Of a DNA stretch of 19,565 nucleotides, positions 13,730-19,565 are shown one piece after another; position 1 is the stretch's first letter, and each line of letters starts with the position of its first letter. Location of the stretch: positions 1-19,565 of the forward strand of contig JAGNMT010000014.1 in assembly GCA_017991025.1 (NCBI GenBank), written 5' to 3'. This stretch comes from Verrucomicrobiales bacterium (GTDB lineage Bacteria; Verrucomicrobiota; Verrucomicrobiia; Verrucomicrobiales; DEV007). The notes below the pieces were generated by a model. It saw only the letters and a list, made by a program, of their open reading frames with translations, made no database searches and had not been told where the DNA came from. The translations under genes and the position numbers were made by a program.

Positions 13730-15991
13730 TTATGGAGTGGAATCGTGAAGCCGTGCCGCTGCCACGACGGACTGACCCACGGCGAGCCCTCCGTCATTCG
13801 GAGGGAGGCAGCGAGGCCAGAGGGGAGTAAACCCCTCGCCTAGAAGCCTTGCAACCGTTGTTTCCAACAGGAGCACGTTTTGAAAACATCCACCGCTCAG
13901 CACAACGGTCGGTTTGCGTGCCGCCCGGGCGACAAGGAGGATGGCCTCCGCGAGGGTCGCGATGAAACGGGCGGCGATGACCGGGACGGGAGTGGCGTTC
14001 CTGAGATCTTCAAGCATCTCGTGTATCATCGTCACCCAGTCGATCGTGTCGCCCGGATCGCAGTCCATCGAATAGGGATGGGGCATTGACGGGGCCATTT
14101 CGGCGGCGAACTCGACGTCCATCGCCGCCTGCCCTTCGAACTCGCTCTGTAACCTCAGGCCCAGGAGGGCGGCGACGCCATCAAACAGGCGTCCGGCGCT
14201 GGTCGTGAGCGGTGTGTTGAGGCGGCGTTCGATTTGGGTGTGCGCGACGGACAGCTCCTCTGCCGTGAATGCGGCCGCGAGCGGCGTTTCCATGACTGGG
14301 ATGCCCGCTGTGTGGAGCAAACCGAGCGCGGCATAGCGTGGCTGGCGGATGGCCCTTTCGCCGCCGGGAAGCGGAAAGGGCCGGAGGTGAGCGATGCGGC
14401 TGAAATCGGATCGTGTGGCCAGCAAAAACTCGCCACCCCAGATCGTGCCATCGGTCCCGTAACCGGTGCCGTCCCAGGCGACACCGAGGACTTCGTCGTA
14501 CACGTCATGCTCGGCGAGGCAGGCGGCAATGTGGGCGTGGTGGTGCTGCACGGGCACGACGGGCAGTCCCAGTCCGGCGGCCAGTCGTGTGCTGTGATAG
14601 CCAGGATGCAAATCGCAGGCCACGGCGCGGGGTTGCAGGCCGCAGAGCGAGGGAAGATCGAGGGCTTGTTCGAGAAGGGATTCGTGCGCCGCCTCGGACC
14701 CGAGATCGCCGAGGTGCTGCCCGCAACGGATGCCAAACGGTCCGCTGACAGCCAGCGCGGTTTTTTGATCACCGCCGAGGGCGAGGACCGGTGCGAAGTT
14801 TCCGGGCAGGTTGACCGGCGCATAACCGCGGGAGAAGCGCAGCATCAACTCGCGCCCGAGCGCCATCCGCACGACGGAATCGTCCACGGGGCGCGCGATG
14901 GGGCGGTCGTGAAACAGAAAGAAGTCCGCGATGCTGCGGAGCCGATGAAGGGCTTCGTCGTTGTCGGTGCAAAGCGGCTCGCCTGAAACGTTGCCGCTGG
15001 TGGCGACGACGGGAAAGCCCAGCCGCCTCAGCAAGAGATGATGCAATGGCGACGAGGGCAGCATGATGCCGAGCGACGGATTGCCGGGCGCGATGAGATC
15101 CGGCAGATCGGCACCGGCCCGCCGCAGGATGACAATGGGTGCCTGCGGTGAGGTGAGCAGTCGTTCTTCGATCGGCGAAATTTCGACATGGGCACGAGCG
15201 GACCCGAGATCTGGCATCATGAGCGCGAGGGGTTTGGCAGGCCGATATTTTCGCGCTCGGAGAGTGCGGATGGCCTCGACCGAACGCGCGTCGGCGAGGA
15301 GTTGAAAGCCGCCGATGCCTTTGAGGGCGACGATGCGACCCGATTCGATGGCGCGTGCGGTTTGCTCAAGCGCGTGCTCACGCGTGGCGAGCACGCGACC
15401 CGAGACATCGGCGAACTCGAGCTGCGGCCCGCAGTCCGGGCAGGCATTAGGCTGCGCGTGAAAGCGGCGATCGGTGGGCGATTCGTATTCCTCGCGGCAG
15501 GCCGGGCACATCGGAAAGCCGCGCATCGTGGTGCGCTCGCGATCATAGGGCAGCGCGAGCACGATGCTGTAACGCGGGCCGCATTGGGTACAGTTGGTGA
15601 AAGGATAAGCGTGGCGGCGGTTTGCGGGATCGAAGATTTCCCTCACACACGCGTCGCAGGGGGCGAGATCGGGCCCGATTTCGCCCGTGGCGCTTGTTTC
15701 CCCGATCATGGACTCGCGGATGAGGAAGGCATTTCCGCCCTGAAGCGGCAGGCGCGAAGCGGCGATGTCCCGCACCGTGGCATGCGGCGGCGCATCGGCG
15801 CGCAGCCGGCGCAAAAAGTCGGCGCACGAGTCGGCTGTGCCTTCCATTTCGACGATGAGGCCGGACCGCGTGTTGCCGGCCCAGCCGGCGAGCTTCAGAT
15901 CATCCGCGAGGCGATGAACGAAAGGCCGGAACCCGACGCCCTGCACCGTGCCGGAGATTTCAAGCCGATACCGTTCGCGCCCGGTCTTCAC
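13730..15991 (-). CDS. hypF: Carbamoyltransferase HypF
   Basis: HypF transfers the carbamoyl group of carbamoyl phosphate to HypE, the source of the cyanide ligands of the NiFe site. The 753 residues show all expected modules. An acylphosphatase domain (SGTVQGVGFRPFVHRLA) comes first, then two zinc fingers with cysteine pairs at 112/115, 134/137, 162/165 and 184/187. A YrdC-like domain follows (IVALKGIGGFQLLADA; VVATSGNVSGEPLC), then a Kae1-like domain (QHHHAHIAACLAEH; GVAWDGTGYGTDGTIWGGEF; VVLSGGCFQNVLL). I place the start at GTG 15991, which overlaps the hypA stop as GTGA and gives the normal length. An ATG at 16084 in the same frame would add 31 Arg-rich residues antithetical to the family and run over hypA. 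Confidence 0.96.
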   Translation of the reverse strand: MKTGRERYRLEISGTVQGVGFRPFVHRLADDLKLAGWAGNTRSGLIVEMEGTADSCADFLRRLRADAPPHATVRDIAASRLPLQGGNAFLIRESMIGETSATGEIGPDLAPCDACVREIFDPANRRHAYPFTNCTQCGPRYSIVLALPYDRERTTMRGFPMCPACREEYESPTDRRFHAQPNACPDCGPQLEFADVSGRVLATREHALEQTARAIESGRIVALKGIGGFQLLADARSVEAIRTLRARKYRPAKPLALMMPDLGSARAHVEISPIEERLLTSPQAPIVILRRAGADLPDLIAPGNPSLGIMLPSSPLHHLLLRRLGFPVVATSGNVSGEPLCTDNDEALHRLRSIADFFLFHDRPIARPVDDSVVRMALGRELMLRFSRGYAPVNLPGNFAPVLALGGDQKTALAVSGPFGIRCGQHLGDLGSEAAHESLLEQALDLPSLCGLQPRAVACDLHPGYHSTRLAAGLGLPVVPVQHHHAHIAACLAEHDVYDEVLGVAWDGTGYGTDGTIWGGEFLLATRSDFSRIAHLRPFPLPGGERAIRQPRYAALGLLHTAGIPVMETPLAAAFTAEELSVAHTQIERRLNTPLTTSAGRLFDGVAALLGLRLQSEFEGQAAMDVEFAAEMAPSMPHPYSMDCDPGDTIDWVTMIHEMLEDLRNATPVPVIAARFIATLAEAILLVARAARKPTVVLSGGCFQNVLLLETTVARLLGEGFTPLWPRCLPPNDGGLAVGQSVVAAARLHDSTP

Positions 15992-16263
15992 GGAGAATCT
16001 TCCACCTCCACTTCGATGTTCCTCAGCAGCACCTGCTGCGCGTCGGGATCGTCGATGTCGTCGGACAACTCGATGTCCAGCCACGCGTTTTCGGCGGAAG
16101 TGCCTCGGGAGAATTGCTCGAAGTAGTCGGCGAAGCGGTCCTTCGAAAGATGGCTCAGCGCTCCGAGCCAGACTTCGACGGACACAGCGCGCCGGCCGCC
16201 GTGGGATTTCACCACCGTGTCAATTTTGGCGAGCAGGTTGTTGATGAGCGCGAGTTCGTGCAT
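15988..16263 (-). CDS. hypA: HypA-like nickel chaperone lacking the zinc ribbon
   Basis: HypA delivers nickel to the hydrogenase large subunit. This 91-residue protein keeps the N-terminal MHELALINNLL with the nickel-binding His2/Glu3, the core VSVEVWLGALSHLS and the block FEQFSRGTSAENAWLDIEL. It then goes straight to the C-terminal strand LLRNIEVEVEDSP. The zinc-binding segment with two CxxC pairs found in canonical HypA (~110-115 residues) is absent, and the protein has no cysteine at all. Frame and start are secure because both neighbours abut it: the endopeptidase gene ends 6 bases before and hypF overlaps its stop. It may be a functional variant or may need a partner. No Shine-Dalgarno precedes it. 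Confidence 0.88.
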   Translation of the reverse strand: MHELALINNLLAKIDTVVKSHGGRRAVSVEVWLGALSHLSKDRFADYFEQFSRGTSAENAWLDIELSDDIDDPDAQQVLLRNIEVEVEDSP

Positions 16264-16269
16264 GAAGCG

Positions 16270-16716
16270 TCAGCCATTCAACTCGGCTTCGATCATTTCC
16301 ACGGCTTTCCGCACGCCAGCCTCCACCTCCGGGCTCAAGGGCGCACCGTGTTCGAAGTTCGCCCCCTCGATGCCGAACACGATCATCTGCGGCGGCAGGC
16401 TCCCGAGGGAGCGGGAAAGCTCCACCGCTTCCGCGACTCCGAATGCGTGCGTGGAACAATGCAAAAACGCGGCCGGAAGCGGCTGGCTGGAGGCATTCAG
16501 TCGCGCTACGAGGCCCGCGTCGGCTCCTGATTGCGCGGCATCCGCCAACAGCACACAGGCGGCACCCTGCCATAGCTCCATTAGCGAGGCGGTCTCGCCG
16601 GATGACTCGTGCACTTCTTCGAAACCGCGGGCCGCGAGCTGCCGGGCCACGTGCAGTCCGGCCGCGTCATCTCCGCGCAGGGCATTGCCCACGCCGATGA
16701 CGAGGGTGCGGCTCAT
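16270..16716 (-). CDS. Hydrogenase maturation endopeptidase (HyaD/HycI family)
   Basis: This 148-residue protease removes the C-terminal tail of the NiFe large subunit after nickel insertion. It begins MSRTLVIGVGNALRGDDAAG, the family's typical start, with predicted nickel-sensing ligands Asp16, Asp59 (LLADAA) and His90 (HCSTHAFG). Its substrate is encoded immediately upstream; start and stop overlap as ATGA. The start at 16716 is preferred over a longer in-frame extension to 17160 because the extension lies wholly antisense in frame over the large-subunit gene and is Arg-rich. A strong GGAGGT lies 6 bases before this ATG. Confidence 0.95.
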   Translation of the reverse strand: MSRTLVIGVGNALRGDDAAGLHVARQLAARGFEEVHESSGETASLMELWQGAACVLLADAAQSGADAGLVARLNASSQPLPAAFLHCSTHAFGVAEAVELSRSLGSLPPQMIVFGIEGANFEHGAPLSPEVEAGVRKAVEMIEAELNG

Positions 16717-18035
16717 GCGCCGACCTCCTCGCGATGGATCTTCAGAAAGTGCGTGGCACAGGAGATGCAGGGGTCGTAGTTGCGAATGGTCTGCTCGCAC
16801 TGCCACTGGAGCTTCTCGTCGTCGAGGTGGAGAAAGCCGGGCACGAGCTGGCGGAGATCGTTCTCGATGGTTTTCTGGTTTTGCGAGGTCGGGGGCACGA
16901 TTTTCGCCTCCAGGATGTCTCCCTGCTCGTCCACGCGATAGCGGTGATAGAGCAGGCCCCGAGGCGCCTCGGTGCATCCGAAGCCGGTACCGCCGCCGGC
17001 GTTCACCTCGATCGCCGGAGCGTCCGGAGGCTCGTAGGCGTCGATGACGCGCAGTGCCTCCTCGCACGAAAAGAGCAGCTCGACACTGCGGATGATGATG
17101 CTGCGGAATGGATTGCGGCAGCCCGGATCCATGCCGACCTCGCGCGCGAGCGCCCGGCATCGCGGCGTGAGTTTGTCGAAGTTCAGTGCAAAGCGCGCCA
17201 TCGGCCCGACGAAGTAGGCTCCGTGGCCTTTGTGCACGGATTGCAGCGCGTTGGTGTAAGGTATATGCTCCTCCTCGAAGTGTTCTTCGTAGTCAGCGAT
17301 GGCGATGTCGAGGCCGCGATTCGAAATGATGCGGCCCTCGTTCATCGGATACTCGTCGGGATGCGAAAGGCTGACCAGCTCATAATCCTGCTCGAAGTCG
17401 GGAAAGGGCAGGTTTGCCGTCCAGCGGATCGTTTTCTCGGCGGCGTCGGCGGCCCATTTCAGATCCTCTGCCAGCTTCGCGAAGTCGCGCTTTCGCGGCG
17501 CTTTGTAAAAACCGCCGACCTTCACGTTCACGGGATGCACCTCGCGACCGCCGAGGACATTGCCGATGTCGTTGCCAACCTTTTTCAGCTTCAGCCCCAT
17601 CTCGACGACCTCGCGATGGTCCTTCGCCATCTCGATAGCGCTGGGATAGCCGAGGAAATCGGGCGCATGCAGCATGAAGACATGGAGACCGTGGCTCTCG
17701 ATCCATTCGCCGCAATAAAGGAGACGGCGCAGCTCGCGCAGCTGCCCTGTCACACGCACCCCGGCGGCGTCTTCCATGGCGTGGCAGGAACTCATCTGGT
17801 AGGCCACCGGGCAGATGCCGCAGATGCGCGCGGTGATGTCCGGTGCCTCGCGGAAGGGACGCCCACGCAGGAATGCCTCGAAGAAGCGCGGCGGCTCGAA
17901 GATCTTGAGCTGCACATCTTCAACGAGGCCGTCCTTCACGCGCACATGCATGGCCCCTTCGCCTTCGACCCGGGCGAGGTAGTCCACCTTGATGGTGCGG
18001 GTGTTCCTAGGAGGTGGGGGCAGGTCGGTGCTCAT
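16713..18035 (-). CDS. hydA: [NiFe] hydrogenase large (alpha) subunit, group 3b-like
   Basis: This 440-residue catalytic subunit holds the NiFe centre. The N-terminal ligand motif is RICGIC (Cys72, Cys75) and the C-terminal motif is DPCISC (Cys423, Cys426). His429 follows, where the maturation protease is expected to cut, releasing an 11-residue tail that ends in EEVGA. The N-terminal KVDYLARVEGEGAM and the co-encoded FAD/NAD subunit place it with the cytoplasmic, NAD(P)-linked group 3b (sulfhydrogenase alpha) rather than membrane uptake enzymes; HoxFU-type group 3d subunits are not seen. The start at 18035 is chosen because it begins just before the family's conserved N-terminus and overlaps the small-subunit stop by 29 bases. 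A longer frame to 18149 runs over the small-subunit gene. Confidence 0.95.
   Translation of the reverse strand: MSTDLPPPPRNTRTIKVDYLARVEGEGAMHVRVKDGLVEDVQLKIFEPPRFFEAFLRGRPFREAPDITARICGICPVAYQMSSCHAMEDAAGVRVTGQLRELRRLLYCGEWIESHGLHVFMLHAPDFLGYPSAIEMAKDHREVVEMGLKLKKVGNDIGNVLGGREVHPVNVKVGGFYKAPRKRDFAKLAEDLKWAADAAEKTIRWTANLPFPDFEQDYELVSLSHPDEYPMNEGRIISNRGLDIAIADYEEHFEEEHIPYTNALQSVHKGHGAYFVGPMARFALNFDKLTPRCRALAREVGMDPGCRNPFRSIIIRSVELLFSCEEALRVIDAYEPPDAPAIEVNAGGGTGFGCTEAPRGLLYHRYRVDEQGDILEAKIVPPTSQNQKTIENDLRQLVPGFLHLDDEKLQWQCEQTIRNYDPCISCATHFLKIHREEVGA
16723..16728 (-). promoter_or_regulatory. Strong Shine-Dalgarno for the endopeptidase, inside the large-subunit tail codons
   Basis: On the minus strand GGAGGT lies 6 bases before ATG 16716. 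The same bases encode the Glu-Glu-Val of the large subunit's cleavable C-terminal tail. It is one of the few clear SD sequences in the window and confirms the short start of the protease. Confidence 0.75.
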
Positions 18036-18807
18036 GTTTGTCGCTCTCTTCACGGAAAGGGGAGGCGTAGCCGTTGTAGGATCGATACGCCCGCAGGATA
18101 TCGCGGTCCGGCACGCCCATGGCGCTCCACTGCGCGGAGAGCGCGCCAACGTTGGGCGTTTCCATCGGACCGAAACAGCCGTAGCAACCGCGGTTGTAGG
18201 CCGGGCAAAGCGCGCCGCAGCCCGCCTGCGTGACCGGGCCGAGGCAGGGTGTGCCGTGCGCGACCATCACGCAGGGATTGCCGCGCAGCTTGCACTCCAC
18301 ACACACGCTGTGCCCGGAGACGAGCGGCTTGCGGCGGTGGAGAAAGGCCAGCACGACCTCGACGAGCTGGTGTTTGTTTACCGGGCAGCCCCGCAGTTCG
18401 AAATCCACCGGCACGTGATGCGAGATGGGTGTGGAGGTGGCGAGCGTTTCGAGATACTGCGGCTTGGCATAGACCACTGACGCCATCTCGCCCACGTCCT
18501 GCCAGTTGCGCAACGCCTGGATGCCGCCGGCGGTGGCGCAGGCACCGATGGTAACAAGATACTTCGATTGAGCGCGCACCTCGCGGATGCGCTCGGCATC
18601 GTGCGCGGTGGTGATGGAGCCTTCCACGAGCGAGAGGTCGTATGGTCCCTCCACGACGCGGCGGGTCGCCTCGGCGAAGTTGGCGATCTCGATGGCTTCC
18701 GCCACGGCGAGCAGTTCGTCCTCGCAGTCGAGCAGGCTGAGCTGACAGCCATCGCAGGAAGCGAACTTCCAGACGGCAAGCTTGGGGCGTGATGCGGCGG
18801 TGCTCAT
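18007..18807 (-). CDS. hydD: [NiFe] hydrogenase small (delta) subunit, group 3b-like
   Basis: This 266-residue electron-transfer subunit has 12 cysteines suited to three [4Fe-4S] clusters. The proximal cluster is formed by FASCDGCQLSLLD (Cys18, Cys21), TIGACATAGG (Cys90) and RGCPVNK (Cys141). Eight more at 169, 172, 179, 188, 197, 201, 208 and 211 would hold the medial and distal clusters. There is no Tat signal peptide, so the enzyme is cytoplasmic, as in group 3 hydrogenases. The start at 18807 overlaps the gamma-subunit stop as ATGA; an upstream in-frame ATG at 18918 would add an unrelated Pro/Arg-rich extension. The gene overlaps the large-subunit start by 29 bases, indicating coupled translation. 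Confidence 0.95.
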   Translation of the reverse strand: MSTAASRPKLAVWKFASCDGCQLSLLDCEDELLAVAEAIEIANFAEATRRVVEGPYDLSLVEGSITTAHDAERIREVRAQSKYLVTIGACATAGGIQALRNWQDVGEMASVVYAKPQYLETLATSTPISHHVPVDFELRGCPVNKHQLVEVVLAFLHRRKPLVSGHSVCVECKLRGNPCVMVAHGTPCLGPVTQAGCGALCPAYNRGCYGCFGPMETPNVGALSAQWSAMGVPDRDILRAYRSYNGYASPFREESDKHEHRPAPTS

Positions 18808-19565
18808 ATTTCGCGTTGGGAAAACCAGTGGCGGATACGGTCGTGGCGGAACACCGGACCATCCCGGCAGATGAACTCGGAGCCGAACTGGCAGTGGCCG
18901 CAGAAGCCCACAGCGCATTTCATGTTTCGCTCCAGCGTGACAAAAACCCGCTCGTCGGGCAGCCCGCTTTTCGCCAGCTCCACAGCGGTGAAGCGCATCA
19001 TGATCTCCGGCCCGCAGACCATGGCGACGGCGTTCGAGGCATCAAACTGCGCCCGCGGGATAAGAGTGGTCACGACGCCGACATGATGATCCCAACCGGG
19101 GGCCGCGCGATCCACGGTGATCTGCACCACGGTGTCCGGCTCCTCCATCCACGAGTGCAGTTCATCCAGAAAAATGGCGTCCGCCGGACTGCGTGCCCCG
19201 GCAAGGATGACGATGCGCCCGTAGTCGGAGCGATGGGCTAACGCATACAAAATCGCAGGCCGCAGCGGCGCGAGGCCGATGCCACCGGAGACAAAGACCA
19301 GATCGCGTCCGCCCACCTCGTCCATGGGCCAGGCACTGCCGAAGGGACCGCGTAATCCGACAACATCGCCCGGAGCGAGGCGGTCCAGCGCACTCGTCAC
19401 TGTGCCGACACGGCGGATCGTGTGCACCAGCAGGTCGTTTTTCTCCGGTGCTCCGCTGATGGAGATGGCGCTCTCGCCCGTACCGAACGCGTAGAGCATG
19501 TTGAACTGACCCGGCGCGAAGGATCGTGGCGGGCCGCCCTTCACCGGACGCAGGGCGATGGTGAA
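18804..19565 (-). CDS. hydG: Hydrogenase gamma subunit, FAD/NAD(P)-binding diaphorase (partial)
   Basis: This ferredoxin-NADP reductase-like subunit links the hydrogenase to NAD(P)H. The N-terminus is cut off by the right edge; the frame stays open to base 19565 (FTIALRP precedes the GTG at 19544, which is not a real start). Visible parts are the FAD-binding barrel (RSFAPGQFNMLYAFG; ISISGAPEK; GLRGPFGSAWP), the NAD-binding domain (LVFVSGGIGLAPLRPAI; VAMVCGPEIMMRFTA) and a C-terminal [2Fe-2S] motif CAVGFCGHC...FIC. The relation is to the gamma subunit of sulfhydrogenase I and to PyrK. By the usual beta-gamma-delta-alpha order, the iron-sulfur beta subunit gene should lie just beyond the window. 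Confidence 0.94.
   Translation of the reverse strand, partial: FTIALRPVKGGPPRSFAPGQFNMLYAFGTGESAISISGAPEKNDLLVHTIRRVGTVTSALDRLAPGDVVGLRGPFGSAWPMDEVGGRDLVFVSGGIGLAPLRPAILYALAHRSDYGRIVILAGARSPADAIFLDELHSWMEEPDTVVQITVDRAAPGWDHHVGVVTTLIPRAQFDASNAVAMVCGPEIMMRFTAVELAKSGLPDERVFVTLERNMKCAVGFCGHCQFGSEFICRDGPVFRHDRIRHWFSQREI

Noticed and set aside
15992..16084. Longer HypF N-terminus starting at ATG 16084
   Set aside because: It would add 31 Arg-rich residues before the acylphosphatase domain and overlap most of the hypA C-terminal coding region; GTG 15991 with a GTGA overlap gives the normal length.
15188..16126. A 312-codon plus-strand frame opposite hypF and hypA
   Set aside because: It is antisense to hypF zinc-finger and acylphosphatase coding sequence; composition is Arg/Gly/Ala-rich with no motif.
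16717..17160. Longer N-terminus for the hydrogenase endopeptidase
   Set aside because: The family begins at the GxGN motif encoded just after ATG 16716, which has a strong SD; the extension is out-of-frame read-through of the large-subunit gene.
16734..18233. A 499-codon open frame on the plus strand opposite the hydrogenase large subunit
   Set aside because: It lies fully antisense to a certain gene with all catalytic motifs. Long antisense frames are expected in GC-rich DNA, and the translation shows no recognisable domain.
1..19565. Mobile elements, CRISPR arrays, tRNA or rRNA genes
   Set aside because: No transposase or integrase motif, no regularly spaced repeats, no tRNA-like cloverleaf and no rRNA sequence was noticed on either strand.

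Overview
The window looks like a chromosomal segment from a Gram-negative bacterium of moderately high GC. It carries lipoproteins with clear lipoboxes, a protein with an OmpA-type peptidoglycan-binding domain, and a bacterial group 3b-type [NiFe] hydrogenase. Shine-Dalgarno sequences are weak or absent at many starts. The presence of eboA/eboB homologues together with the SD-poor starts suggests a PVC-type lineage such as Verrucomicrobiota, but this is a guess from gene content, not a demonstration. No rRNA, tRNA, CRISPR array, transposase or phage gene was seen.

Layout. (1) 1-3464: the last codons of an unidentified gene, a lipoprotein-type peptide methionine sulfoxide reductase (msrA), an unrecognised lipoprotein gene on the minus strand, and alanine dehydrogenase (ald). 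A 160-bp AT-rich divergent spacer between the last two holds a 10-bp inverted repeat and a perfect 13-bp palindrome abutting the ald start codon. (2) 3570-10660, plus strand: a compact six-gene operon. It encodes a membrane-anchored NitT/TauT-type substrate-binding protein fused to an OmpA domain, an ABC permease with a two-helix insertion inside its EAA loop, an ABC ATPase, an unknown membrane-hairpin/coiled-coil protein, a PspA/IM30 (ESCRT-III-like) protein, and an AAA ATPase whose N-terminal half lacks a P-loop. (3) 10681-12499, minus strand: a TatD-type metal-dependent hydrolase (EboB-like) and EboA, without the other ebo genes. (4) 12580-13392, plus strand: an orphan lipoprotein solute-binding protein of the amino-acid (family 3) type. 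(5) 13482-19565, minus strand: a GC-richer hydrogenase operon. In transcription order it reads diaphorase gamma subunit (cut by the window edge), small subunit, large subunit, maturation endopeptidase, a zinc-ribbon-less HypA, HypF and HypC. Most junctions are 4-bp overlaps or gaps of a few bases.

How the genes work together. The region 3570-10660 operon is the most unusual part. An ABC transporter whose binding protein is tied both to the inner membrane and to peptidoglycan is co-encoded with the membrane-remodelling protein PspA and a Vps4/p97/Ycf46-like AAA ATPase. The simplest inference is an envelope-stress or membrane-maintenance machine in which the ABC module senses or moves something at the envelope and PspA plus AAA act on the cytoplasmic membrane face. 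Ordinary nutrient uptake fits less well. The hydrogenase operon encodes an NAD(P)-linked cytoplasmic enzyme together with part of its nickel-site maturation set; HypB, HypD and HypE are not in the window.
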